The notes under the pieces are model-generated. The model worked only from the letters and a program-made list of their open reading frames with translations, did no database searches and was not told the DNA's origin. This document shows, piece after piece, positions 40,411-51,778 of a DNA stretch of 64,000 bases (position 1 is the first letter of the stretch; every line of letters begins with the position of its first letter). The DNA comes from Nocardia brasiliensis (lineage in GTDB: Bacteria; Actinomycetota; Actinomycetes; Mycobacteriales; Mycobacteriaceae). The stretch is taken from positions 6,510,001-6,574,000 of the forward strand of contig NZ_CP046171.1 in the NCBI RefSeq assembly GCF_011801125.1. The letters are read 5' to 3'. The position numbers and the translations under genes are program-made.

Positions 40411-41292
40411 ATGGCTGAAACAGGCTCCACGCTCCCTAAACGCCAGCTGGGCCGGCACCTCCGGGACTGGCGGCAACGCAACAACATGACGATCGCCCAG
40501 GCAGCCGAACTGATGGAGTGGAGCGAGTCGACACTTCAGAGACTGGAGACAGGCAACGCCGAGAAGATCCGATGGCGTGACGTCAAAGAGCTGTGTGGCC
40601 TCTACAACGTCCCCGGTGAACTGGCCCAAGCGTTCATCGGGCTAGCCCAGCAGGCGAACGTCAAATCGTGGTGGCACGAGTACGGCGACCTCATTCCGGA
40701 GAACTTCGACGTGTACGTGGACCTCGAATCGTCGGCAAGTCAGCTGACCGTCTACCAGCCTGACCTGATTCCTGGACTGCTACAAACGGCCGACTATGCC
40801 CGCCATCTCGCCCGCGACGCATACCCAGAGGACACCCCGTCCGAGTTGGCTGGTCGGGTACAGATCAAGATCCACCGACAATCCCTGATCACTCGCAGCC
40901 GCAAACCAGCCAAGCTGAACGTCGTGATCCACGAAGCCGCGTTACGGCGCGTTGTCGGTGGACCGCAGGTCATGGCCGCCCAACTGCGCCATCTCGCAGA
41001 CCTCAGCACCGAAGCGAACATCACCATTCGACTGCTGCCGTTCACCGCAGGCGTGCCGATGGGCGATCCAATCGGACCTTTCGTCATTCTGTCGTTCGGG
41101 TTAGACCCGAAGGGTAAGCCCGTGGCACCGACGATCGTCTACCTGGAGAACTATCTTGGAGACCTATACCTGGAGAAACCAGTTGCGGTGGATCGCTACC
41201 ATCGGGCGTATGAAGTGCTCGAAGACAGAGCGCTGACCGAGGTGGAGAGCCGAGATCGGTTTCGGCAGGTAGCAAGGGAGTACGCACCGTGA
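40411..41292 (+). CDS. XRE regulator with DUF5753 (whiJ/abaA type)
   Basis: 293 residues from ATG 40411, GGAG ahead. N-terminal XRE helix-turn-helix (about 10-70: LGRHLRDWRQRNNMTIAQAA, WSESTLQRLETG). The DUF5753 domain follows (about 95-275): SSASQLTVYQPDLIPGLLQT, ADYAR, RQSLITRSRKPAKLNVVIHE, ALRRVVGGPQVM and YLENYLGDLYLEKP. In Streptomyces such proteins pair with a DUF397 partner as a regulator and its small antagonist (WhiJ, AbaA, Scr1-type). The DUF397 gene follows with GTGA overlap. Confidence 0.92.
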   Translation: MAETGSTLPKRQLGRHLRDWRQRNNMTIAQAAELMEWSESTLQRLETGNAEKIRWRDVKELCGLYNVPGELAQAFIGLAQQANVKSWWHEYGDLIPENFDVYVDLESSASQLTVYQPDLIPGLLQTADYARHLARDAYPEDTPSELAGRVQIKIHRQSLITRSRKPAKLNVVIHEAALRRVVGGPQVMAAQLRHLADLSTEANITIRLLPFTAGVPMGDPIGPFVILSFGLDPKGKPVAPTIVYLENYLGDLYLEKPVAVDRYHRAYEVLEDRALTEVESRDRFRQVAREYAP

Positions 41293-41495
41293 ACGTTGAC
41301 CTGTCCGGCGCTCAGTGGTTCAAGAGCAGTCGGTCCACCGGCGGAAAGGAATGCGTCGAAGTCGCGTTCCTTGAGGAAGGGCACGTTGGCGTCCGTGACT
41401 CCAAGGACCCGACCGGCCCGGCGCTTGTCTTCACTCCGGGCGAATGGGACGCGTTCGTGGCTGGCGCACGAGACGGCGAGTTTCAACGTCCGTAG
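41289..41495 (+). CDS. DUF397 protein, partner of the XRE regulator
   Basis: 68 residues: LSGAQWFKSSRSTGGKECVE, VAFLEEGHVGVRDSKDPTGP, ALVFTPGEWDAFVAGARDGE. All family hallmarks are present (W.KSS.S...CVEVA, VRDSKDP.GP.L.F....W..F). Believed to bind and release or block the cognate XRE protein. GTG start inside the regulator stop. Confidence 0.95.
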   Translation: MNVDLSGAQWFKSSRSTGGKECVEVAFLEEGHVGVRDSKDPTGPALVFTPGEWDAFVAGARDGEFQRP

Positions 41496-41518
41496 ACGCC
41501 CGCAGACCCGAGAACGCA

Positions 41519-41546
41519 GGCCCGATCCGATTCCACGGATCGGGCC
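41519..41546 (+). terminator. Terminator of the XRE/DUF397 operon
   Basis: Perfect 11-bp stem GGCCCGATCCG / CGGATCGGGCC with a six-base loop, then TGTTGCATT. It lies 23 bases after the DUF397 stop. Confidence 0.8.
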
Positions 41547-41695
41547 TGTTGCATTGAGGCGTCGTTTCGACCCATACCGAGCCCGACCGATTGGAACGGC
41601 CCCCGAAGCGAGCCGGGCTGATGCCCAGAGTGACCGTTTGCGTGTGATGTCCGACACTCAATCCTGATAACGAATCGATAGCTGCGACTGAAAGA

Positions 41696-41729
41696 TCACC
41701 GGCGTGTCGCAACATCGACACGCCGGTGA
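41696..41729. terminator. Strong 14-bp hairpin
   Basis: TCACCGGCGTGTCG and its exact complement around a six-base loop (CAACAT). No T-run follows. It lies in the gene-free stretch and could insulate the island from the host gene at 42048. Confidence 0.6.
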
Positions 41730-41900
41730 CCGCGCCCAGGATGTCCCCGGTGGTTCTAAGGATCTGTACACATTCTCGCGGTTGTAACTGCCGCAGCGGG
41801 GGTGCGCCGGAGCAACCAGTGGTTGGGGTGTCCCTTAGCCGGGCCTGTTCGAGCCCAAGTACTGCCCTCTAGTCCGGGAGTCCTGGGAGTGCTCCGACCT

Positions 41901-41922
41901 CTACGAAATCCCTACGAAATCC
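41901..41922. repeat. Tandem 11-bp repeat
   Basis: CTACGAAATCC occurs twice back to back. It could be a protein-binding or integration-related repeat. No further copy was seen nearby. Confidence 0.5.
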
Positions 41923-42047
41923 AGCGGGAACCCTCCAGATCGCACCGGAGCTTCCCAGAGTTGCTAAATCGCTCCAGCCAGGTGTGATCAGTATGACCAG
42001 GACGGCGAGGGAAACATCTGGAAGCCAACCCAGTAAACTCCTGGTCA

Positions 42048-43829
<1,782 letters not shown>

Positions 43830-44134
43830 ACCGGGGAGGGTAAGCCGAGGTCAGACCGGCTAGCTACAGTGTTGCCGTCGGGTGCGTAATGAAGCAACTG
43901 AGCCCTGTGTCGAACTCCGGCCGGATGCATCCGTGGTTCAGCTCGTCGCCCGGCAACGACAACGCGGCCATGCGACGAGCCGAACCGCGGAGACGCCGGG
44001 TGTGACTTCGACACAGGACCCAGCGGCAGCGGGTGTCCCGCGCAAACTCGAGGCGTGATGAGCGACAATGGCGCGAGCCGCTCATCGATGTCGACCGGGT
44101 GGGGGTGTCCCGCAGAGACACAGGAGGGCCGCGT
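43830..44134. other. No gene seen
   Basis: 305 bases between the two host genes. A loose TACAGT (-10-like) occurs near 43865. No RNA gene or repeat was recognised. Confidence 0.4.
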
Positions 44135-47100
44135 TTGTTCGTGTTCGGTGATCGTGTCGTCTGCTCCGCCGTCGATCTCGTGCGCGCGGCGCACTGTGAA
44201 TTCGCGCTGCTGCGTGCCCTCGACACCGAACTCGGTACGGTCGCGGCCGATTCCGTGGCGACCGGCGCGACGCCCGCCGCGGCGCGGCAACGACCCGACC
44301 CGGCCAGGGACCGCAGGCTCAGCGACTTTCGCGCCCGCTTCGGCAGCGCGATGGTGCAGATCCCGGTGCCGCGACCCGAATCCGACGATCCCGAAGCCAC
44401 CATCGCCGCCCTGCGCGCCGCCGCCGCCGAAACCACCGCGGCACTGCGTGCGGGCGCGCCGGTGATCTCCGGCGCCACCTTCTTCGACGGCGGCTTCGAC
44501 TGCTCCTGCGATTTCCTGGTCCGCGCCGACCATCGGGTGCGCTACACCGTGCACGGCAGCGCGTCCGAGCGGCCCGAACGTGTCGGCGCCGCACTCGAAC
44601 TCGCCGCCTGCGCCGACGCCGTCGACCACAGCGGCTCGCTGACCGGCCCGCTGGTGCGGCTGCACCTCGGCGCAGACAACACCGCGTACGCGGTGCACGA
44701 CCTGGTCCCGGTGTATCGGGCGCGCCGCAGGCGCGTGGCGCACATCATGGAGGAGAAGCTCAGCGAACTGCTACCCGTGCAGTGGGGCGATCCGCGCTAT
44801 CTCGCGTGCGGTCGCTGCCCGGTCTGCACCTCGGCCTCGGTGGCCGCGCGCGATCTGTTGCTGGTCGCAGGCATGGCGACCACCACGCGGGCCCGGCTGC
44901 GCGAGGCGGGCGTGCACACCATCGATCGGCTGGCCGGTACCGAGGGCACCGTGCGCGGAGTGCCGCCGCGCACCTTCGCCGCGCTGCGCAAGCAGGCCGA
45001 AATCCAGCTGCGCCGGGAGGATTCCGGCCTGCCGACGCACAGCCTGCTCGACCCGATCGCGCTCGGCGCGCTACCGCCGCCCTCCCCCGGCGACCTGTCG
45101 CTCACCGTCGAGGGTGGGGTGCGCAGCGCGCTGTCGGTGGAGGTCGGCGGGCCGGGCACGGTGCACCTGAGTTTCCGCGGACCGTTCGGCACCGAGGGGG
45201 TACCGGGCAGCGAAGCCGCCGGGCAGCGCCAGGCATTGGCGGAGGTGCTCGACTACCTCACGCAGCGCAGGCGGATGTATCCGGACATGCACGTCTATCA
45301 CTACACCTCGGCGGTGCGCACCGCGCTGTTGCGGTGCAGCGGCAGTTCCGGTGTCGGGGAAGAGATCGTGGACGAACTGCTCTGCGACGGCGTGCTGGTC
45401 GATCTGTACCCGATCGTGCGCAACGCGTTGATCGTCGGGGAACGCTCCTATCGCCTGAGCAAGCTGGCGCAACTGCTGCCAGGGGCCGCGCATTCGCCCG
45501 CCGCGCAACGGGATTGCCTGACGGTGCTGCGGTTGCGGGACTGGCTGCTCGACCGCGCGGCCGAGCAGCGGATAGATCCGCAGGCGGTGACGCTGGAGCG
45601 GGCGGTGCCCTGGTGCCAGGTGCCGGGCCCGCAGGAGACCGAGCCCATGCCGCCGTCGCGCCCCTCCTCGTTCGAGGCGGCGCTCGCCGAATACGCGGCG
45701 GCGCAGGACCAACCGGGGCACGTGGCCGCGATGATGGCGGCGGCGCTCGGCTACCACCGCCGCGAACGCCAGCCGCTGTGGTGGGCGCACGTCGACCGGT
45801 TGAGCCATCCCGTCGACGAATGGGCCGACGCCCCGGGGGTGCTGATCGCCGAATGGGGCACCGTCGACACCAAGTGGCATCGCAGCCCGGACCGGCCGAC
45901 CATGCGCCGCTATCTGACGCTGACCGGGCGGATCGGCTCGAGCTGGCTCGGCGGCGGTCCGGGACCCGCCACCGTGCTGACGCCGGGGACCACCGTCTAC
46001 ACCTTCTACGACCGGCCCGCGGCGGCAGGCATGGTCACCGCGGTCGGCCGCCGGGCCACCGCCGTCGCCACCGTGCTCGGCTGCTCGGTGGACGCCGAAT
46101 TCGACGACACCGTGCGGCTGGAGGAACTGCTACCGGACAGCTGCGAACCCTACGACGAGCTACCGACCGCGATCGCGCCCGGCCTACCGGCCTGGGACGA
46201 ACACGCCGAGATCGCAGTGGAATTCGCGGCACAGCAGTTGCTCGTCGCGCTGCCGGAGATCCCGGAGGGCGCCGTGTTCGATCTGCTCGCCCGCCGCGCG
46301 CCCCGGCTGCGCTCGGGCGCCGCGCTGCCCGAGGTGCACGGCGACCACGCCGCCGCGATCACCACCGCGGTACGCGCGCTCGACCATTCCTACGTGGCGG
46401 TGCAGGGCCCGTCCGGCACCGGTAAGACCGCCACCGCGGCCCGGGTGCTGGAACGCCTTGTCACCAAGGACAAGTGGCGCATCGGCATAGTCGGCCAGGC
46501 GCATTCGACGGTGGAGAACCTGCTCGACGCGGTGGTGCGGATCGGCGTGCTCCCGGAGCTGGTCGCCAAGAAGGACGCCGAATCGGTGGGCCCGGAGTGG
46601 GCCGTCATCGCGGCGAGCCGCTACCCGCGGTTCCTGGACAACGCCATCAGCGGCTGTGTGCTCGGCGGCACCACAACGGATTTCGCCAACGAGGACATGG
46701 TGCCGCGCGAAAGCCTCGACCTGCTGGTGATCGCCGACGCGGGCCGGTTCCCGCTGGCCGACGCGGTCGCGGCCGGGGTCAGCGCGCGAAACCTGTTGCT
46801 GCTCGGCGATCCGGTACCGCCCGTCCCGCACAGCGCGCACCCGGAGCCGGTCGGCGAATCGGTGCTCGGCTGGCTCGCCGAAGGGCGGCACACGCTGCCC
46901 GCGGCCCGCGGCTACTTCCTCGATCGCACCTGGCGGATGCATCCGAGCGTCTGCGACCCGATCTCCCGGCTCTACTACGACGGGCGACTGCGGTCCAACG
47001 AAACCATCACCCGGGCAAGGGAACTCGATGCCGAACCGGCCGGGGTGAGCACCGTCCTGGTGCCGCACCACGGCAACGCGACGGAGTCGGCGGAGGAGGC

Positions 47101-47512
47101 GCGCGAGGTGGTGCGGCGGGTGCGCGCGCTGCTCACCATGAACTGGAGCACCGGCACGACGACCCGGCGACTGCACCCGCACGACATCTTCGTCGTCACG
47201 CCCTACGCCGCCCAGGTGGGACGCATCCGAACACTGCTCGCGCGGGCCAAGATCGAGGACGTGCTCGTCGGCACGCCGGATCGTTTCCGCGGCCGGGAGG
47301 CCGCGGTGGTCCTGCTGTCGATGACCACGTCCAGCCCCGCCGACGCGCCCTACGGTATGCCGTTCCTGTTGTCGCGTGCCCTGATTCACGCCGCGCTGTG
47401 CCGCGCGATGTGGAAGGCGATCATCATCCGCTCACCACTGCTCACCGAGTACCTGCCCGCGAGCCCCGACGAGCTGCCCGATCTGGCCGGGTTCCTGCGC
47501 CTTTCGCGGTGA
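44135..47512 (+). CDS. TM0106-family RecB-like nuclease fused to a superfamily 1 helicase
   Basis: 1125 residues from TTG 44135, with AGGAGG seven bases ahead; the frame opens earlier without a site. N-terminal RecB-like region: VVCSAVDLVRAAHCEFALLR, CGRCPVCTSASVAARDLLLV and MATTTRARLREAGVHTIDRL. Its four cysteines and helix-hairpin-helix fit TM0106 proteins. The C-terminal half is a Dna2/UPF1-like helicase: GPSGTGKTATAARVLERL (about 758), VIADAGRF in place of the DEAA-type box, DRTWRMHPSVCDPIS, and DRFRGREAAVVLLSM. Likely acts in DNA repair; the altered Walker B box is noted. Confidence 0.85.
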   Translation: MFVFGDRVVCSAVDLVRAAHCEFALLRALDTELGTVAADSVATGATPAAARQRPDPARDRRLSDFRARFGSAMVQIPVPRPESDDPEATIAALRAAAAETTAALRAGAPVISGATFFDGGFDCSCDFLVRADHRVRYTVHGSASERPERVGAALELAACADAVDHSGSLTGPLVRLHLGADNTAYAVHDLVPVYRARRRRVAHIMEEKLSELLPVQWGDPRYLACGRCPVCTSASVAARDLLLVAGMATTTRARLREAGVHTIDRLAGTEGTVRGVPPRTFAALRKQAEIQLRREDSGLPTHSLLDPIALGALPPPSPGDLSLTVEGGVRSALSVEVGGPGTVHLSFRGPFGTEGVPGSEAAGQRQALAEVLDYLTQRRRMYPDMHVYHYTSAVRTALLRCSGSSGVGEEIVDELLCDGVLVDLYPIVRNALIVGERSYRLSKLAQLLPGAAHSPAAQRDCLTVLRLRDWLLDRAAEQRIDPQAVTLERAVPWCQVPGPQETEPMPPSRPSSFEAALAEYAAAQDQPGHVAAMMAAALGYHRRERQPLWWAHVDRLSHPVDEWADAPGVLIAEWGTVDTKWHRSPDRPTMRRYLTLTGRIGSSWLGGGPGPATVLTPGTTVYTFYDRPAAAGMVTAVGRRATAVATVLGCSVDAEFDDTVRLEELLPDSCEPYDELPTAIAPGLPAWDEHAEIAVEFAAQQLLVALPEIPEGAVFDLLARRAPRLRSGAALPEVHGDHAAAITTAVRALDHSYVAVQGPSGTGKTATAARVLERLVTKDKWRIGIVGQAHSTVENLLDAVVRIGVLPELVAKKDAESVGPEWAVIAASRYPRFLDNAISGCVLGGTTTDFANEDMVPRESLDLLVIADAGRFPLADAVAAGVSARNLLLLGDPVPPVPHSAHPEPVGESVLGWLAEGRHTLPAARGYFLDRTWRMHPSVCDPISRLYYDGRLRSNETITRARELDAEPAGVSTVLVPHHGNATESAEEAREVVRRVRALLTMNWSTGTTTRRLHPHDIFVVTPYAAQVGRIRTLLARAKIEDVLVGTPDRFRGREAAVVLLSMTTSSPADAPYGMPFLLSRALIHAALCRAMWKAIIIRSPLLTEYLPASPDELPDLAGFLRLSR

Positions 47513-47525
47513 ACACCGCGCCGCG

Positions 47526-48716
47526 TCAGCCGAAGCAGGTGCCCTCGCCGCGATAGGTGGGCACGGTGGTGCGAGTGCCGTCGGCGTCGACGAGGTGGAT
47601 CCGCTCGAAACGTTCGCAGAGCTCGCCGGCTTTGGCGTGCCGGAACCAGACCCGGTCGCCGATCCGCAGTTGCGCGGCGCCCGCCAGCGGCGTCTGCACC
47701 TCGCCGGTGCCTTCGCTGCCGAGCAGCCGCAATCCGTTGGGCCACACCGGCTTCGGCGCACGAGATGGCCCGGTCGGGCCGGAGGCGATATACCCGCCCG
47801 CGAACACCGTCGCGATCGATGGCGTCGGACGGCGCAGCACCGACGTGGCGAAGAACAGCGCGGGGTGCGGGGCGAACGAGCGGTAGTGATCGAACAGCGT
47901 CGGCACGTACAGACCCGAACCCGCCGTCACCTCGGTGACCTCCGCGTCGGCGATGCTGACCTCGATGGAGCCGGTGCCGCCGCTGTTCACGATCTCGAGC
48001 TTGCCGGTCACCGATCGCACCGCGTCGAGCACGCGCGCGCGGCGCTTGGTGATCTCCGCCGCCGACGCCCGTTTCATCAGGCGCACAGCGACATTGGTGT
48101 CGGGCAGGCCCGCGATCTGCGCCTCGTAGGTCATCACGCCGACCACGTCGAAGCCGCGCCGCATCGCCTCGACCGCCAGCGCGGCGGCCTGCTCCGGGGT
48201 ACGGATCGGCGAGCGCCGCACACCCAGGTGCAGCGGGCCGACGCGCAGCGAGGCGTCGACATCGACACAGACACGCGGGCGCACCCGGTCGGTGCCCAGC
48301 GCTGCACGGATGAGTTCGAGCTGCTCGACGTCGTCGACCATCAGGGTGATCGAGTCGCGGAGGATGTCGTCGGCGGCGAGTTCGGCCAGCGCGGCCCGGT
48401 CCACGGTCGGGTAGCCGAGCAGTACGTCACGGGCGCCGTGCCCGACCAACCAGATGGCCTCGGGCAGCGAGTAGGACATGATGCCGGCGAATCCGCCCGC
48501 GGCGGTGAGATCCTCGCCGAGCACCTCGGCGAGCACGGCCCGGCAGCGCACGGATTTACTGGCGACCCGAATGGGGACACCACGCGCCCGTTGCACCAGC
48601 CCGGCGGCATTCGCGCGCAGGGTGGCCAGATCGAGGGCGGCCAGCGGAGGATCGAGTTCGGCGGTGGCCGCGTGCAGACGCGCGAAGGGTGTCGGGGCGC
48701 TCACAAACCCACTCAA
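47526..48716 (-). CDS. PLP-dependent amino acid aldolase/deaminase (D-threonine aldolase-like)
   Basis: 396 residues of the alanine-racemase-fold III family. N-terminal barrel with IRVASKSVRCRAVL (PLP lysine about 53), FAGIMSYSLPEAIWLVGHGA, CVDVDASLRVG, GVMTYEAQIAG, IVNSGGTGSI (phosphate loop) and a C-terminal beta domain with EVQTPLAGAAQLRIGDRVWF, RHAKAGELCERFERIHL holding the metal His/Cys. It would cleave D-threonine or deaminate a hydroxy amino acid. Convergent to the helicase. Confidence 0.88.
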   Translation of the reverse strand: MSGFVSAPTPFARLHAATAELDPPLAALDLATLRANAAGLVQRARGVPIRVASKSVRCRAVLAEVLGEDLTAAGGFAGIMSYSLPEAIWLVGHGARDVLLGYPTVDRAALAELAADDILRDSITLMVDDVEQLELIRAALGTDRVRPRVCVDVDASLRVGPLHLGVRRSPIRTPEQAAALAVEAMRRGFDVVGVMTYEAQIAGLPDTNVAVRLMKRASAAEITKRRARVLDAVRSVTGKLEIVNSGGTGSIEVSIADAEVTEVTAGSGLYVPTLFDHYRSFAPHPALFFATSVLRRPTPSIATVFAGGYIASGPTGPSRAPKPVWPNGLRLLGSEGTGEVQTPLAGAAQLRIGDRVWFRHAKAGELCERFERIHLVDADGTRTTVPTYRGEGTCFG

Positions 48717-48751
48717 CCACCAAACTGGTCAAACGTCCAGTATGCGCAGCG

Positions 48752-49231
48752 TCAGACTTCGGCGGCCCGCGTGGCCAGGCTGCTCACCAGATCGTCGAGC
48801 ACCACCAGCATTGTTTCGTCATTGCAGTCGGCAAGCCAGCGCAACACGGTACCCTGCAGCACCGAAACCGCGTAGGTGGCGATGGCCTCCACCGGCTCGA
48901 GCCACTGCGCGCCCGAACGGTCGGCACACAGCCGCAGAAAAGCGGCGACCTCGCTGTCCATTTCCCGGTACACCGCCGTCGCGGCGGGGTCGGCGAGGCA
49001 ATCGGTCTGCGCATCCCAGCGCTCCCGCAGCGTCTGCACCGTCGCTTCGTAGGCGCGGACCTGCTTGCACGGCGTGGCCTTGACCAGCGGCCAGTAGGCG
49101 CTGACACCGGCATGCAACAGCACGCGCAACGCGCGCACACCACCATGGTCCAGTGAGGCGGCCGCCTTTTCGACGGCCTCGCAGATGGTCGGCCGAAGCC
49201 GTACCTCCGCTATGTCTCCACGTACGCTCAA
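48752..49231 (-). CDS. Small TetR-like regulator, atypical
   Basis: 159 residues from TTG 49231, GAGGGAG six bases ahead. The N-terminal segment (RPTICEAVEKAAASLDHGGV, RALRVLLHAGVSAYW) is only a weak likeness of a TetR helix-turn-helix. The rest has TetR C-terminal features (LRERWDAQTDCLADP, VEAIATYAVSVLQGTVLRWL). It is shorter than the usual 190-200 residues. Same direction as the aldolase gene, 35 bases upstream, so may regulate it. Confidence 0.65.
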   Translation of the reverse strand: MSVRGDIAEVRLRPTICEAVEKAAASLDHGGVRALRVLLHAGVSAYWPLVKATPCKQVRAYEATVQTLRERWDAQTDCLADPAATAVYREMDSEVAAFLRLCADRSGAQWLEPVEAIATYAVSVLQGTVLRWLADCNDETMLVVLDDLVSSLATRAAEV

Positions 49232-49646
49232 CGACGACTCCCTCGGCGAAAAGAACTCGCGCACCCTCGTCGGCGCGACTCGCTGAACTTGGCGGGCACT
49301 CCGCTGGAAATACCAGGCTGCCCGGTCCAACGTTCATCAATGGTAGAGGGTTTTCGGGGTTTAAGAACAGGTTCAGTGGGGAATTCCGGACTGAAAGAAT
49401 GTTTTGTTACCCAAACGGAACCATAGGGGTACCCCCCTGCCCTGCGCCGAAAACCTTCTCTCGGGGTCACTCTCGGCCCTGCCCGACCGGAAGTAGACCG
49501 TTGTCTACTGTACGTGCGGGTACACGAGACTCCCCGCCGCTGTGGCCGATCACACAGCCGAACGGCCCGAATCGGACATCCGTCCGTGCGAAACCCGATC
49601 CGGGAACGACACCCATCCGACGCCGACGGGCCGATAGCCTGGATCG
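49232..49646. other. Divergent promoter region, no gene
   Basis: 415 bases between the TetR-like gene and the phosphatase. An AT-richer part (49335-49410) holds TTTAAG and TTTTGTTACC words, and AGGGGTACCCC (49427-49437) is an 11-base palindrome that could bind a regulator. No RNA gene is seen. Confidence 0.45.
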
Positions 49647-50393
49647 GTGACTCTCTCGCCGCCTGCCGATCAGTACTTCATCTCCGGCACCTTCAACTTC
49701 CGCGACCTCGGCGGACTGCGCACCGTCGACGGCGCCAAGGTGCGCCCCGGCGTGCTGCTGCGCTCGGCCCAGCTCAGCGGCCTCGACGAGGCGGGCCTGA
49801 CCGCCCTGCGTGAACTGCGCGTCAGCGACGTGCACGACCTGCGCGGCGAGCGCGAGATCGACCACATCGGCCACGACCGGGTGCCCGCGGAGGTCCGGGT
49901 GACGGTCACGCCGTTCGACTCGCGAATGGCCGAGGCGCCACCGCACCACGCCACCCCCGATTCGGCCTTCCGGCACATGCTCGAGGTCTACCGAATGTTC
50001 CCGGCCCTGCCCGAGGCGCACGCCGCGATCACCGCCATCGCCGAGTCGATCGTGCGCGGTGACGGCGCGGTGCTCGTGCACTGCGCCGCGGGCAAGGACC
50101 GGACCGGCTGGGCGGTGGCCACGCTGCTGCGCGCGGTCGGGGTGAGCGAGACCGACGTGCAGGCCGACTACCGGCAGAGCAACGGCGCCATCCCCGCGCT
50201 GCGCGCCATGATGACCACGAAACTGCTTGCCGGGGAAGAACTCTCGGTGGATCTGCTGGGCGTGCGCGACGAATACCTGACGATCGCGACCGACTCGATG
50301 CACGAACTGCACGGTGATGTGGACACCTATCTGACAACCGCGGGGATCACGCCGGAACTGCGCGCCCGGCTGCGTGAGCGAATGCTGGAGTGA
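49647..50393 (+). CDS. Protein tyrosine/serine phosphatase, MptpB-like
   Basis: 248 residues, GTG start. FNFRDLGGLRTVDGAKVRPG near the start, VSDVHDLRGEREI, and the P-loop VLVHCAAGKDRTGWAVATLL (about 140-160) with the extra Lys and Asp typical of lipid-active MptpB relatives. C-terminal helix with LLGVRDEYLTIATDSMHELH. Cytosolic or secreted without signal peptide. It ends seven bases from the convergent synthetase-like gene. Confidence 0.92.
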   Translation: MTLSPPADQYFISGTFNFRDLGGLRTVDGAKVRPGVLLRSAQLSGLDEAGLTALRELRVSDVHDLRGEREIDHIGHDRVPAEVRVTVTPFDSRMAEAPPHHATPDSAFRHMLEVYRMFPALPEAHAAITAIAESIVRGDGAVLVHCAAGKDRTGWAVATLLRAVGVSETDVQADYRQSNGAIPALRAMMTTKLLAGEELSVDLLGVRDEYLTIATDSMHELHGDVDTYLTTAGITPELRARLRERMLE

Positions 50394-50400
50394 GGCCGGT

Positions 50401-51672
50401 TCATTCGGCGCGGGCCGCGCCGCGGCGCACCAGCCCATCGGCGTCGATGGAGACCTGGTCGCCGGTGTGGAACCAGGTTCCGGTGAAACGGGCCGCGGTG
50501 GTCGTCGGATCGTTCCAGTAGCGCGGCGTGACATTCGGGCCGCGGCAGAGCAATTCGCCGTGACCGGCCGCCGCGCGCGGGCCGTACAGCGCCAATTCCG
50601 TACCGCCGAACGGGAATCCGAGCACCGCGCGGGCGTCGGCCGCGTCCGGGGCCAGCGACTCGTCCATGGCCAGGCCGATACCGCTGGTCTCGGTGGCACC
50701 CCAGACCGACCACTGCCGCGCGGCCGGGAACAGCGCGCGTAGTTCGGCGGCCAGATCCGCTGGAGTGGCAGGCGTCGCCGCCCGCTCGGCGCGATGGTCC
50801 GCCTTGCTGATCCTGGCGATGCCGCCGGTGTCCAGGCCGTCGGCCCGCCGCACGGCCAGCTCGGGCAACAGCCCGGCGAAGATCCGCGGTGTCGCCGACA
50901 CCATGTCGATCCGTTCGGCCACAATGGCTTCCGCGAGCCCGCGGCAGTCCTTGGCGAGCACGACGGTGCCGCCGACCGCGAAGGTCGGCAGGAGCTGATC
51001 GACGCATCCGCTGGCGTGCGCCAGCGGCAGCAGCACCAGGTTGCGCAGGCCGTCGGTGGGCAGATCCAGGGCCGAAACCACCGAACGGATTGCCGAGAGC
51101 AGGTTTTCGTTGGTCAGCTCCACGCCCTTCGGGGCGGCAGCGGGGCACAGCGGGTTGCCGCTGGTGTAGCTGAGCAGGGCCAGATCCCCCAGTGCCGCAC
51201 CGTCATCGATGAACGCGGCCCCGTCCGGCAGGTCCGCGCCGCGCGCGATATCGCGGCCGAGCACGAAATCGGCACTGCTGTCGGCGATCACCCGCTCGGC
51301 CACCGCATCGGGCAGGCCGTCGTGCACCAGCACCGGCACCGCGCCACTGAGCAACGCGCCGAGGAACGCCTGCACCCAGCGCACGCCAGCGGGCATGTGC
51401 ACCGCGACCCGGTCGCCGTAGCCGATGCCGTGTTCCTGCAACCCGCCCGCGATCCGCGAGGCGGAGTGCCACAGCTCCCGATAGGTCAGCCGCGGGCCGC
51501 CGATCTCGACCACGGCCTCCCGGGTGGAGAACGCATGTACCTGTAGGTCGAGCAGTTCGGTGAGCGCGGGCGTCAGGTTGCCGTAGCGCAGCACGCCGTC
51601 GGCGCCGCGCGCCAACGGCGTATCACGCGCATGGGGACGAGACAGGGGGTATTCGACGAGCAACTGCGACAT
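50401..51672 (-). CDS. Acyl-CoA synthetase-like AMP-binding protein, C-terminally truncated
   Basis: 423 residues; family members have 500 or more. RLTYRELWHSASRIAGGLQE, VAVHMPAGVRWVQAFLGALL, SVWGATETSG (adenylate site) and TGTWFHTGDQV are present. The phosphate-binding loop reads SYTSGNPLCPAAAPKGVELT with an insertion in place of the usual TSGTTG.PKG. The C-terminal mobile domain with its catalytic Lys is absent: the gene stops at GLVRRGAARAE. It may lack adenylation activity or work with a partner. Sequencing error is less likely because the next gene follows at once. Confidence 0.82.
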   Translation of the reverse strand: MSQLLVEYPLSRPHARDTPLARGADGVLRYGNLTPALTELLDLQVHAFSTREAVVEIGGPRLTYRELWHSASRIAGGLQEHGIGYGDRVAVHMPAGVRWVQAFLGALLSGAVPVLVHDGLPDAVAERVIADSSADFVLGRDIARGADLPDGAAFIDDGAALGDLALLSYTSGNPLCPAAAPKGVELTNENLLSAIRSVVSALDLPTDGLRNLVLLPLAHASGCVDQLLPTFAVGGTVVLAKDCRGLAEAIVAERIDMVSATPRIFAGLLPELAVRRADGLDTGGIARISKADHRAERAATPATPADLAAELRALFPAARQWSVWGATETSGIGLAMDESLAPDAADARAVLGFPFGGTELALYGPRAAAGHGELLCRGPNVTPRYWNDPTTTAARFTGTWFHTGDQVSIDADGLVRRGAARAE

Positions 51673-51778
51673 CCGTCCTCCGCACGCCTCGAGTCAGCAG
51701 GCACTGCGACTATATGATGCGCGTCACAATTTCGCGGTGATAGGCGATGAACGTGTCCTGCTTGTCACCCCCTCCCCG

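Larger units (their letters stand above)
41547..42047. other. Gene-free junction between the accessory zone and host genes
   Basis: About 500 bases without a gene. It holds a 14-bp hairpin (41696-41729) and an 11-bp tandem repeat (41901-41922). A prophage or island boundary could lie here, but no tRNA 3' end or attachment core can be recognised. Confidence 0.45.

Noticed and set aside
41810..41860. tRNA 3' end as attR
   Set aside because: TGTTCGAGCCC looks like a T loop but lacks a paired stem and acceptor strand.
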